This document shows, piece by piece, positions 51,233-59,789 of a DNA stretch of 64,000 bases (positions are counted from its first letter, which is position 1; each line of letters starts with the position of its first letter). Made by a program: the position numbers and the translations under genes. The notes below the pieces were generated by a model. It was not told where the DNA came from, ran no database searches, and saw nothing but the letters and a program-made list of their open reading frames with translations. Source of the DNA: Nocardia aurea (GTDB lineage: Bacteria; Actinomycetota; Actinomycetes; Mycobacteriales; Mycobacteriaceae); NCBI RefSeq assembly GCF_003123685.1, contig NZ_QCYJ01000005.1, positions 558,001 through 622,000 on the forward strand, in the 5' to 3' direction.

Positions 51233-54200
51233 CTAGCCGTCTCGTGAGTCGCTGTCGTCGGGTCCGGCCCGCTCCGGTCGGGTGCGGGCGCGCGGGAGTG
51301 CGGCGATACCGACCGCGATCACCGCGATGAGCGCGGGCACCTGGACCCAGACCGAGCCGCCCACGTATCCGCCCGGTGAGCGCCACGGCCCGGTGGACAG
51401 CGCCGCCAGCGACAGCGCGGTTCCCACCCCGGCGACGATCGCGAGGTGGTTCGCGGTGACGCGGGCGTAGAAGCGGGCCGCCGCCACCCCGGCGACGGTG
51501 AGCGCGGCGCCGACCGGACCGGCGATGATCGTCGCCGCGGCCGTCACCCCGACGATGCCGACGGTGCGTGTTCCCCAGGTTCGCGGCACCGCGATGGTCT
51601 CGACGACCGGGGAACGCCGACGCGGTATCGCCAGCGCGATCAGGGGGATCAAGAGCAGGAGGCCGCCGAAGATGCCGAGCCGATACCAGCGGTCGGCGGG
51701 AAAGGAGACGGTGATCGGTTCGTCGCGCGCCGACCAGTTGTCCGGCAGCCGCCAGCCCTGCTGCCAGCCGTCGATCACCACCGGCGCGAGTTCGGTGCCG
51801 TCGGCGGCGCGGGCCTGCCAGCCGACATTGGTGCTGAGCGGCAGGACGAGCACTCGCTGCCCGTTCGAGGCGGGGGCCGGTCGGTTGTCGGTGCGCGTCA
51901 GCCGCAGCCGATCGATGAAGAACAGTTCGGTCGGCCCGACACTGACGTCGACGGGTCCCGATCCGACCACGAGCGTCGGCGGGGTATCCGCGGTCGCGGA
52001 TTCGTCGCCGTCGCAGGCCCGAGCGGAAACCGGTGCGCTGGAACGCAACTCGTCGGCGGTCGCGGTGACGCTGGTCCGCACGGCGATTCCGTCGACGCTC
52101 ACCGTCGGGCCGAGTGAGCACGGGATGGTCAGCGGTCGATCGGCGGGGGCGGGCGGCGGGTAGTCCGGGCCGAGGACCGAGATCTCGGCCAGGCCGGGCG
52201 GCTGTTCGGCGGCGAAGCCGAGCGCGGTCCGGTCCAACACCGGCGTCCAGCTCTGGATACTGAGTTCGATCCGGTCGGTGACGGTCGGGAACAGCGATAT
52301 CCGCGCGGGTTCCCCGGCTTCCCGGTCCTTGTCGAGTTCACGGACTTGCGGACCGTTGCCGAGATTCACCGAGACCGAGGTGGGTGCGGCGGGCAGCCCG
52401 CCCAGCGAGGTGGTGAGATCGAGGCCCGTGACCAGCGCCGGTTCCGGTAGTTCGATCGTCAGCGTCGGTTTGGCGCCGGTCTTGGATCGCACCGAATCCT
52501 CGGGTGCGGTCCAGCTGGTGCGCGGGTCGCCGTCGGTCGCGGCGAAGGCGGCGCCGCGCAGGTCGCCGACATCGGCTTTGCCGCGTGCCACCGGACGGTC
52601 GGGGTCGGTGAGCATGGCCTCCAGCGCGGGCCCCTGCCTGGTGCGCAGGGTCAGTCGCGGGGTGACCGGCATCGGTTCCGGCGAGGTGAGGGTGCGCTGG
52701 AAGGTGCCGGGTTCTTCCGGCGCCAGGGCGAGCCCTTTACTGCATCTGATGCGTTCGGGGGTGTCGAAACACGCACTGCGCCCGGGGAATTCCTGTCCAA
52801 GATCCCAGGATTCGATCCGCGCGCCCGCCGGTGTCGGCGGCAGTACGGTGCGATGCCTGATATCGACGCGCACCGGTGCGTCGCGCACGGAATAATCGTC
52901 GAGGGTCAGTTCGCTGATGCCGAATTGTCCACCGCGACGGCCGCCTTCGGTGCGGATCGCGGTGATGCTCACCCAGTCTGTCGAGCCGACCGGCAGTGGG
53001 ATCGACACCGGCGTACCGGGTTCGGTGATCCGCGCGGACACACTGCCGTTGACGGTGCGCACCTCGACCCATTTCACCGGATCGCCGATCGCGGCCGGGC
53101 TGGTGGTCAGGCGCAGCAACCCGGAGCGCAGTGGACGGTCGAGATCGAGCCGCAGCCACTGTCCGACCGAACTTTCCAGTCCGCTGCTGATCCAGGAGGT
53201 GGCCGGGTCGCCGTCGATCACGGCGGTCGTCGAGCTGCCGGGGGCCGAACCGCCGATCTGGGTGGCGTCGGAGGCCGAACTCGACGCGGTGATCGTCGCG
53301 CCCGACCATTGCCCACGCACCGGCTCCGTGCCCGCCACCGGATAGTCGGGCACCAGATTGTGGGTCCGCCGCGGATCGTCCGGGGCGCGCAGGGCCGAAT
53401 TGTGGTTGTCGACGCGGCCGAAATCCGATTCCCGGTCCATCGGCGTATCGGTGACGGTCAGCGGTCCGATCGGAAGTCCGGCGGCGGCCGCGTCGCCCGC
53501 GAGCAGGACCGGCGCGTCGGGGTGCTCCGGATCGCGGCGCAGTCGCTCGAGTACTTCGGGACCGCCCTGCACGACCGGCACCGAAGCCAGCGGCACGGTG
53601 TACGCGCCGGGGAACGAATCCGGCGCGCCGACTCCCGGGGTGACCGCGACCGGAGTTCCGGGGGCACGCGCGTCGACGCGATAGATCTCGACCGCCGGGT
53701 AGGCCGGACGCAGATCGCCGTCGGCCACCAGGTTGTCGGCGATGACGACCGGTTCGATCGGATTGCCGAATTCGGCGACCCTGGTCAGCCCCGGCGATCC
53801 CTCGATCGCCCGGTGCGCGAGCAGCGGTCGAGTAGAGCGCGAGGTCTCCGGATCGAGGTCGTTGCGCAGCACCAGATAGCCGATGCCCTGGTCGGCCAGG
53901 GTCGCCGCGAGTCCTTCGGAGGGGCGGCCGTCGGCGATCAGGCGCTGCACCGAATCCATCGCGCGGATGGTGCCGGGCGGGTTGAGCGGGACGGCGTCGC
54001 GGATCGCCCACGGGGTGTCGGCCAGCGCCTGGAGTGGCTCGTCCCTGGTCAGGCCCCATACCTGACTGCCGAAGGGCGCGCCGGGTACCACGAGCGCGCG
54101 GGTGTCGGAGGCATTGTCGGACAGCCACCGCGCGGTCTGTTCCCAGTAGGCGGGGACCTCGTCGTAGGCCCCGCGCGGGGCCAGCTTCCCGGTCCAGGCC

Positions 54201-55564
54201 AGCGACGTGGACAGTGTCAGCGCGGCGAGCACGAGGGCCGCGATCGCGACCATGCGGTCACGTTCGGGGTGCGCGAAGGCGCTGCGCCACACCGGCAGCG
54301 GTGAGGAGACCGGTAACGGCACCCGCGAGAGCAGATGCGCGAGGCCGATGACGAGCGGCAGCCGGATCAGCGGTTCGAGTTTGTGGACATTGCGCAGCGG
54401 CGCACCGCCGGAATCGAGGAAGACGCGCACCGATTCGGCGAAGGGACCGCTGAGTTCGCCGACGTAACCGGCGCAGATCCCGACCAGACCGACCAGCAGG
54501 ATGAGCGCGAACCGCCCGCGGAACGGCATGGTCCGCATGGCCAGTCCCGCGAGTCCCGCCGCCGCGAGCAGGCCGGTCGCCAGTACCGCCGCGGGCTGGG
54601 TGACGAGCACCGCGCCCGCGATACGTTCCGGGGAGACGAACGGCGTCCAGCTGTCGGTGCCGCGCAGCACCTCGGCCAGTGAGGCCCACTGGGTGGTGAC
54701 GCCGGAGGATTCGATGTAGTCCAGGAACGGCGGGCTGACCTTGCCGAGCAGCAGCAGCGGCACCGCCCACCACAGCGTGGCGAGTACCAGCAGCGGAATC
54801 CACGACCTGGTGAAACGCCACCAGTCCCGATTGGGACGGTACGAGGCCCACCACAGCAGGGCGGGCAGGAAGGCCGCGACGGTGGCGACCGCGTTGACCG
54901 AACCCATCAGCGCGAGGGCGAGCGCGCTGCCCGCGGGCGATACCGCGCCGCCGCGCGCCCGTCGGCGATAGGCGGTGCCGAGCGCGGCGGGAGCGAGCAG
55001 CACCCATGGCGCGAGCATCATCGGCAGCGTCTCCGAGGAGATCGAGCCGAGTGTGGTCAGCACCCGGGGGGAGAGGGCGAACGCGATGGCCGCGATGATC
55101 CTGGACCCGCGACTGCCGATGCCGAGTACTTCGCAGAGCCGGACGATGCCCCAGAACCCGGCGAGCAGGAGCAGCGCCCACCAGATCCGCTGGGTCACCC
55201 AGGCGGGCAGGCCGAGGATGTGCCCGGCCGAGAAGAACGCCCCGTGCGGGAAGAAATAGCCGTAGGCCTGGTTCTGCACCTGGCCCATCGGGGCCTGGCT
55301 GCTCCACAGGTGGGCGGCGCGATCGAGGAATCCGAGCGGATTCTGCGCCAGATCGTATTTCGTATCGGCGACCGTGAGACCGGGCGCCTGGAGGAAGGTG
55401 AGCAGGAATGCCGCGACCACGGTCCCGGCAAACCAGCGTCTACCCAGCGGTGCGACTTCCGGTCGAGCCTGAGCGTGTGCCCCTTCTCGAACCTCTGCCG
55501 CGCCGGAGCCGAGCGAGTCGGCGGATGAAGCGGAGGTCAGAGGCTCAGCGTGCGCCGTATTCAA
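51233..55564 (-). CDS. aftD: Arabinofuranosyltransferase AftD (DUF3367)
   Basis: A 1443-residue GT-C glycosyltransferase that adds arabinofuranose in arabinogalactan/lipoarabinomannan synthesis, outside the membrane. The N-terminal 12-14 membrane segments (about residues 45-560) include the acidic loop VADTKYDLAQNPLGFLDRAAHLW and FFPHGAFF. A large soluble region with discoidin-like/carbohydrate-binding repeats follows (WISSGLESSVGQWLRLDLDRPL, SWTAPEDSVRSKTGAKPTLTIELPEPALVTGLDLT), then final membrane segments at about 1340-1430. It matches Rv0236c. The TTG start lies within the 3' end of the DUF2613 gene, so the two are coupled. Confidence 0.95.
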   Translation of the reverse strand: MNTAHAEPLTSASSADSLGSGAAEVREGAHAQARPEVAPLGRRWFAGTVVAAFLLTFLQAPGLTVADTKYDLAQNPLGFLDRAAHLWSSQAPMGQVQNQAYGYFFPHGAFFSAGHILGLPAWVTQRIWWALLLLAGFWGIVRLCEVLGIGSRGSRIIAAIAFALSPRVLTTLGSISSETLPMMLAPWVLLAPAALGTAYRRRARGGAVSPAGSALALALMGSVNAVATVAAFLPALLWWASYRPNRDWWRFTRSWIPLLVLATLWWAVPLLLLGKVSPPFLDYIESSGVTTQWASLAEVLRGTDSWTPFVSPERIAGAVLVTQPAAVLATGLLAAAGLAGLAMRTMPFRGRFALILLVGLVGICAGYVGELSGPFAESVRVFLDSGGAPLRNVHKLEPLIRLPLVIGLAHLLSRVPLPVSSPLPVWRSAFAHPERDRMVAIAALVLAALTLSTSLAWTGKLAPRGAYDEVPAYWEQTARWLSDNASDTRALVVPGAPFGSQVWGLTRDEPLQALADTPWAIRDAVPLNPPGTIRAMDSVQRLIADGRPSEGLAATLADQGIGYLVLRNDLDPETSRSTRPLLAHRAIEGSPGLTRVAEFGNPIEPVVIADNLVADGDLRPAYPAVEIYRVDARAPGTPVAVTPGVGAPDSFPGAYTVPLASVPVVQGGPEVLERLRRDPEHPDAPVLLAGDAAAAGLPIGPLTVTDTPMDRESDFGRVDNHNSALRAPDDPRRTHNLVPDYPVAGTEPVRGQWSGATITASSSASDATQIGGSAPGSSTTAVIDGDPATSWISSGLESSVGQWLRLDLDRPLRSGLLRLTTSPAAIGDPVKWVEVRTVNGSVSARITEPGTPVSIPLPVGSTDWVSITAIRTEGGRRGGQFGISELTLDDYSVRDAPVRVDIRHRTVLPPTPAGARIESWDLGQEFPGRSACFDTPERIRCSKGLALAPEEPGTFQRTLTSPEPMPVTPRLTLRTRQGPALEAMLTDPDRPVARGKADVGDLRGAAFAATDGDPRTSWTAPEDSVRSKTGAKPTLTIELPEPALVTGLDLTTSLGGLPAAPTSVSVNLGNGPQVRELDKDREAGEPARISLFPTVTDRIELSIQSWTPVLDRTALGFAAEQPPGLAEISVLGPDYPPPAPADRPLTIPCSLGPTVSVDGIAVRTSVTATADELRSSAPVSARACDGDESATADTPPTLVVGSGPVDVSVGPTELFFIDRLRLTRTDNRPAPASNGQRVLVLPLSTNVGWQARAADGTELAPVVIDGWQQGWRLPDNWSARDEPITVSFPADRWYRLGIFGGLLLLIPLIALAIPRRRSPVVETIAVPRTWGTRTVGIVGVTAAATIIAGPVGAALTVAGVAAARFYARVTANHLAIVAGVGTALSLAALSTGPWRSPGGYVGGSVWVQVPALIAVIAVGIAALPRARTRPERAGPDDSDSRDG

Positions 55565-55712
55565 CGTTGTTGAGCAACGAGGAATCCGGGTCTCCCCGGT
55601 CGAGGTCGGGGCGCGAGTTCTGCTGCACGGCGGCTGTGATCACGAATACCGCGACCGCGCCGAGGACGGCACCGGCGACCGCACTCGCAATGCCAGGGAC
55701 AGCAAACTTCAT
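55545..55712 (-). CDS. DUF2613 small membrane protein (Rv0236A-like)
   Basis: A 55-residue protein: MKFAVPGIASAVAGAVLGAVAVFVITAAVQQ is a single membrane segment or signal-anchor, followed by a polar tail (DLDRGDPDSSLLNNVEYGAR). The size, sequence style and position directly upstream of aftD match DUF2613 in mycobacteria. Its stop overlaps the aftD start by 20 bases, so it is probably co-translated. It may help membrane assembly or localisation of AftD; this is inference. Confidence 0.88.
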   Translation of the reverse strand: MKFAVPGIASAVAGAVLGAVAVFVITAAVQQNSRPDLDRGDPDSSLLNNVEYGAR

Positions 55713-55848
55713 CGCGGGACTCCAATACATCGACGCAGGCACATTCCGGGTCAACCTAGCAGGCCGATCGGTCTGCCGGTGCCAACAGTCCGTGTTTTCG
55801 CGCGCCGAATCCGGAAACTGCTGGTCGGTTGTCCGATTCTGCGTGGAC

Positions 55849-56943
55849 TCAGTGTGCGGGCACGACGCAATCCAGTCCGCGCAACAGTGTGCGAAGTTTG
55901 GCCGTGGTCTCGTCGAGTTCGACCTCGGGATTCGAGGCGGCGACGATGCCGCCGCCCGCGCTCGCCCGCACCGCGCGGCCGTCGGCCGACAGTTCGGCGC
56001 ACCGGATCGCGACGACCCATTCGCCGTCACCGGCCGCGTCGCACCAGCCGACCGCGCCGCCGTAGAAACCGCGGTCCGGCTCGCCCGCCGTGATGATCTC
56101 CAGGGCGAGCGGGGTCGGGGTGCCGCAGACCGCGGGGGTCGGGTGCAACATGATCGCCAGATCGAGCGCGGTCGTCGCCCGGTCACGCAGAACGCCGGTG
56201 ATCGGGGTGGCCAGATGCCAGACTTCCGGCGTGCTGACCAGTTCCGGACCGTCGGGAATGGACAGTTCGGAGCAGACGGGCGCGAGGATCTCGCGGATCC
56301 AGTCGATGACGAACGCGTGCTCGTCGCGATTCTTCGTACTGGACAACAGTTCCGCGGCCTGCGCGGCATCGGCGGCCGGATCCGACGGCCGCGGCATCGT
56401 GCCCGCGAGCGGTCGCAGGGTCACGGTGTCGCCGTGGCGGGCGACGAGGACTTCGGGTGTCGCGCCGATCAGGGTCGCGCCGTCGCGGCCGGAGGGTGTG
56501 AGGTCGACGGCGAAGACATTCGCGTGTGGATGCCTGGTCAGCAGGTGCGCGGCGACGAGTTCGGCGTCGAGCGCGCTGTCCGCCTCGGCCAGTACGGATC
56601 TGGCCGCGACGATCTTGCGCAGTGGCTGGCCGGGATCGTTGAGCAGTTCGACCAGCGCCCGCACCCGCTGCACATGTGCCGCGGGAGAGGGGATCTCGTC
56701 GACCACTCGGACCGGGGGCAGCGGGGGGAGCGCGGCGGGTCGCCACGGCCCCGCCGTGTGCAGTACCTCGCGTGGCGCGTTCAACGCGGCGGGCCCGCTC
56801 GGATCGAAGGGCAGCGCGCCGACGATCAGGTCCGCCGTCCCGTCCCGCAGCGCGCGCCCCGCCGCCGCCGGTTCGGCGAAGACGCGATGACTACCGTGCG
56901 CGCGCAGCACGCTGCCGGGTTGGGCGAGCAGGAATTCGTTCAT
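55849..56943 (-). CDS. Isochorismate synthase
   Basis: It isomerises chorismate to isochorismate for siderophore (nocobactin/mycobactin-type salicylate) or menaquinone synthesis. The 364-residue protein has the MST-family C-terminal domain: KIVAARSVLAEADS, LIGATPEVLVARHGDTVTLRPLAGTMPR, KNRDEHAFVIDWIREIL, HPTPAVCGTPTPLALEII, YGGAVGWCDAAGDGEWVVAIRCAEL and SAGGGIVAASNPEVELDET. These carry the Mg- and substrate-binding residues. It stands alone without other siderophore genes; which pathway it serves cannot be told. Its length is typical of EntC-type enzymes. No iron box was located. Confidence 0.9.
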   Translation of the reverse strand: MNEFLLAQPGSVLRAHGSHRVFAEPAAAGRALRDGTADLIVGALPFDPSGPAALNAPREVLHTAGPWRPAALPPLPPVRVVDEIPSPAAHVQRVRALVELLNDPGQPLRKIVAARSVLAEADSALDAELVAAHLLTRHPHANVFAVDLTPSGRDGATLIGATPEVLVARHGDTVTLRPLAGTMPRPSDPAADAAQAAELLSSTKNRDEHAFVIDWIREILAPVCSELSIPDGPELVSTPEVWHLATPITGVLRDRATTALDLAIMLHPTPAVCGTPTPLALEIITAGEPDRGFYGGAVGWCDAAGDGEWVVAIRCAELSADGRAVRASAGGGIVAASNPEVELDETTAKLRTLLRGLDCVVPAH

Positions 56944-56986
56944 GATCCTTCGACACTAACGCCGCTCGCCGCCGAGTCCGGATGCT

Positions 56987-57032
56987 GCGAGGGATGTCTC
57001 AGGCAGGGGTGTCTCAGCGAGGGAGGTCTCAG
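56987..57032. repeat. Three tandem 15-16-bp direct repeats
   Basis: Units at 56987-57002, 57003-57017 and 57018-57032 share the core GAGGG(A)TGTCTCAG with small changes. The last overlaps the stop codon of the universal stress protein gene. They are between the USP and isochorismate synthase genes and may be a repeated regulatory or slippage sequence. Confidence 0.6.
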
Positions 57033-57508
57033 CGTGGCGGTTCGCGGCCGGGCGGAACCATGAGCACCGGGCGATGGCAGTGTTTCAACACCGCGTCCGC
57101 GACACTGCTGTGCAGCAGCGCGCGGATCCCGGTGGCGCCGCGGGTGCCCGCGACGATGATGTCGACGTCGAGTTCGTCGGCGCAGTCGACGATGGCGTTC
57201 CATATGGTCGACGAGCATTCGGCGGTCCGCGCCTCGGCGTTGAGCCCGGCCAGTTTCGCCAGGCGCACACCCTCGATATTGACGTTCTTGGCGTCGACGT
57301 AGGCGATGTCCTCGATCTCCTCGTCGGGCACCCATTCCGGCTGCATCACCCCGGAGAGCCCCGACAGTCTGGCCGCTTGGCGCACCATGGGCTCCCAGGC
57401 GGTGAGCACGACGGCCCGGTTCGCGGACAGGAACCGTCCGGCGTATTCGACAGCGCGCTTGGCATTCTCGGAACCGTCGTAGGCGATGAGCATCAAGTCG
57501 CAGGGCAC
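57029..57508 (-). CDS. Universal stress protein (UspA family)
   Basis: A 159-residue USP domain protein. The N-terminal strand is LMLIAYDGSENAKRAVEYAGRFL; DIIVAGTRGATGIRALLHSSVADAVLKHCHRPVLMVPP at the C-terminus is the nucleotide-binding signature, in which the usual G-S after the loop is replaced by S-S, so ATP binding may be altered. The GTG at 57508 has GGGAGG six bases upstream and starts the domain; the open frame before it is not family-like. Probably a single-gene unit responding to stress or hypoxia, divergent from the lpqI gene. Confidence 0.9.
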   Translation of the reverse strand: MPCDLMLIAYDGSENAKRAVEYAGRFLSANRAVVLTAWEPMVRQAARLSGLSGVMQPEWVPDEEIEDIAYVDAKNVNIEGVRLAKLAGLNAEARTAECSSTIWNAIVDCADELDVDIIVAGTRGATGIRALLHSSVADAVLKHCHRPVLMVPPGREPPR

Positions 57509-57656
57509 GATGACCTCCCGGTGAGGGCGCACGGCCATTTTACCGGATCGGGCCGTGCCGTTCCGGGGGCGACGGCGGCCGACCGCGCGTCGCCGCCGAC
57601 GCGCCGAAGCGCCCCGGGGACGGACCCGGGCCTGTCGCGCAGTAGCGTGGATGTCC

Positions 57657-58826
57657 ATGCGGAAGACGCCTCTCGTTCTGCTCGCGATCATCACCGCGGT
57701 CGCCACCGCCTGCTCCGGCGGTGACAGCGACACCGAAACCGCCGCGACTTCGACCACGCCACCGGCGACCGGGCCCGCCACCACCACTGGCGAATCATCG
57801 ATCACCCCGGCCCAGCGCGACTGCGGAGCGGCCTACCTGGCGCAGTTCACGCCGCGTCAGAAATTGGCCCAGCTGCTGACCGTCGGCATCACCGGCGGCG
57901 CGGACGCGATGGAGACGGTGACATCCGAGCAGGTCGGCGGTGTTTTCGTGGGTGGGTGGACGGATAAGGCGCTGCTGACCAACGGCCAGTTGCCGCAGAT
58001 CCAGCAGACCGCGATCGTGCCGCTCATGGTCACCATCGACGAGGAGGGCGGCCGGGTCTCGCGCGTCGCGGATCTGATCGGCGCGGCGCCCTCGGCCCGG
58101 GTGACCGCCCAGACCATGACCCCCGAGGAGTTCTACCAGGCGAGCCTGGTCCGCGGCCGGGCGCTGAAGAATCTGGGTGTGACGGTCGATTTCGCCCCCG
58201 ATGTCGACGTCAGCAGTCAGCCCGACGATTCCGTCATCGGCGACCGCTCGTTCTCCGATGATCCCGATGTGGTCACCCGCTACGCCGACGCCTATATCCG
58301 CGCCATGAACGAGGTCGGCGTCGGGTCGGTGATGAAGCATTTCCCCGGTCACGGTTCCGGTTCGGGCGATTCGCATACCGGCGCGGTGCGGACACCGCCG
58401 CTGGATCAGTTGCAGACCAGTGATCTGGTGCCCTTCCGCAACCTCATCGGTTCCGGAGCCGCCGTCATGGTCGGCCATCTCGATGTGCCGGGACTGACCG
58501 CGCCGAATGTTCCCGCCAGTATCAGTCCGGCGGCGATGTCGTTGTTGCGCAACGGTTCCGGTTACGGCGCCGCGCCGTTCGACGGCCCCATCTTCACCGA
58601 TGATCTGAGCGGTATGGCCGCCATCACCAGCAGGCTGGGGATCGAGGCGGCGGTGGAGGCCGCGCTGGTGGCCGGTGCGGACAATGCCCTGTGGATCAGT
58701 ACCGACGCGGTGTCGAGTGTGCTCGACCAGTTGGAGAACGCGGTGGCGAGCGGCAGGCTGCCCGCCGCGCAGGTCGACGCCTCGGTGCTGCGCAACGGCA
58801 AATACAAGGGCGCGGCTCGCTGCTGA
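57657..58826 (+). CDS. lpqI: Lipoprotein beta-N-acetylglucosaminidase-like GH3 enzyme (LpqI)
   Basis: A 389-residue lipoprotein of glycoside hydrolase family 3. The lipid-anchor region ends in VATACSGG, then a Thr/Ala-rich linker, then the GH3 barrel: LLTVGITGG, VPLMVTIDEEGGRVSRV, NLGVTVDFAPDVDVSSQPDDSVIGDRSFSDD, VGSVMKHFPGHGSGSGDSHTG (the His-containing NagZ motif), MVGHLDVPG and the nucleophile Asp in GPIFTDDLSGMAAI. It corresponds to Rv0237, implicated in peptidoglycan recycling. ATG 57657 is nine bases after a TAGCGT -10, so translation is probably leaderless; ATG 57651 is possible. The hairpin at 58850 ends it. Confidence 0.92.
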   Translation: MRKTPLVLLAIITAVATACSGGDSDTETAATSTTPPATGPATTTGESSITPAQRDCGAAYLAQFTPRQKLAQLLTVGITGGADAMETVTSEQVGGVFVGGWTDKALLTNGQLPQIQQTAIVPLMVTIDEEGGRVSRVADLIGAAPSARVTAQTMTPEEFYQASLVRGRALKNLGVTVDFAPDVDVSSQPDDSVIGDRSFSDDPDVVTRYADAYIRAMNEVGVGSVMKHFPGHGSGSGDSHTGAVRTPPLDQLQTSDLVPFRNLIGSGAAVMVGHLDVPGLTAPNVPASISPAAMSLLRNGSGYGAAPFDGPIFTDDLSGMAAITSRLGIEAAVEAALVAGADNALWISTDAVSSVLDQLENAVASGRLPAAQVDASVLRNGKYKGAARC

Positions 58827-58849
58827 TCCCGTCTCCGATCACACCCCTC

Positions 58850-58874
58850 GGCCCGCGCCCGCTGTGCGCGGGCC
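58850..58874. terminator. 9-bp hairpin after lpqI
   Basis: GGCCCGCGC pairs perfectly with GCGCGGGCC around a 7-base loop. It follows the stop codon by 24 bases. Confidence 0.7.
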
Positions 58875-59034
58875 GTCGCGTCACCCCGTCCTGCCGGTCG
58901 CGCAAGGTCTGGTCGTAACGTAGGCGGGCCGACCCGCCGCCGGATCGCACGTCTAGCCTCATCGAGTCCGGTCGGTGGTGACCGCGCACAGTCCGGGATG
59001 ACGGCGACTGGTGAGCAAATCCAACCCGCCGAAC

Positions 59035-59048
59035 TTACCTTGGAGTAA
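59035..59048. promoter_or_regulatory. TTAC-CTTGGA-GTAA dyad overlapping a -10 box
   Basis: A 4-base-arm inverted repeat with a TAATAT -10 candidate at 59046-59051, just before the TetR gene start. It is compatible with autoregulation. Confidence 0.45.
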
Positions 59049-59080
59049 TATAGGGACTTCACCCTGTGGTAGGAGAGTGG

Positions 59081-59680
59081 ATGGCGGGCGGAACGAAGCG
59101 ACTTCCTCGGGCGGTTCGTGAGCAGCAGATGCTCGATGCCGCCGTCGAGGTTTTCTCGCGCAACGGGTTCCACGACACATCGATGGACGCGATCGCCGCC
59201 GAGGCGAAGATCTCCAAACCGATGCTGTACCTGTACTACGGTTCGAAGGACGAACTGTTTCGCGCGTGCATCCAGCGTGAGGGCCTGCGTTTCATCGAAT
59301 CCGTGACACCGGCGGGCAACCCGCTGCTGACCCCGCACGAACAGGTGCGTACCGCGCTGGAGGGTTTTCTCGGCTTCGTCGACCGCAACCGCAGGTCATG
59401 GCAGGTGCTCTACCGGCAGGCCATCGGTCAGCAGGCCTTCGCGTCGGAAATCGAGAACGCCCGGGAGCGCGTCATCGAATTGACCGCCAAACTACTCGAG
59501 TCCAGCGCCAAACATCCCGAACCCGGCACCAACTTCGACGTGGTGGCGGTGGCCGTCATCGGTGCGGGCGAGGCCATCGCCGATCGGGTCGCCAGCGGTC
59601 GCATCGAAGTCTCCGAGGCGGTCGACCTGCTCGACGACCTGGCCTGGCGCGGTCTGGCCGGGCGCAAGAAGGCCGAGTAG
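59081..59680 (+). CDS. TetR-family regulator (Rv0238-like)
   Basis: A 199-residue regulator. The HTH domain is REQQMLDAAVEVFSRNGFHDTSMDAIAAEAKISKPMLYLYYGSKDELFRACIQREG (residues about 15-70); the C-terminal part is a typical all-helical ligand-binding domain (VRTALEGFLGFVDRNRRSWQVLYRQAIGQQAF, AVIGAGEAIADRVASGRIEVSEAVDLL). It matches Rv0238 by position next to lpqI. The ATG at 59081 follows TAGGAGAG; the GTG at 59066 is an alternative. It is the likely regulator of the genes around it and of itself. Confidence 0.88.
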   Translation: MAGGTKRLPRAVREQQMLDAAVEVFSRNGFHDTSMDAIAAEAKISKPMLYLYYGSKDELFRACIQREGLRFIESVTPAGNPLLTPHEQVRTALEGFLGFVDRNRRSWQVLYRQAIGQQAFASEIENARERVIELTAKLLESSAKHPEPGTNFDVVAVAVIGAGEAIADRVASGRIEVSEAVDLLDDLAWRGLAGRKKAE

Positions 59681-59789
59681 CCCCAACCTCCTCTCGCCTT
59701 GCCGTACGCGGTGCGGGGTGTCAGAGTTTCCTATCCCGCGGCGAATCGATCCGCGGTGAACGAATCCGGATCGAAAGAATCGGGGCCGC

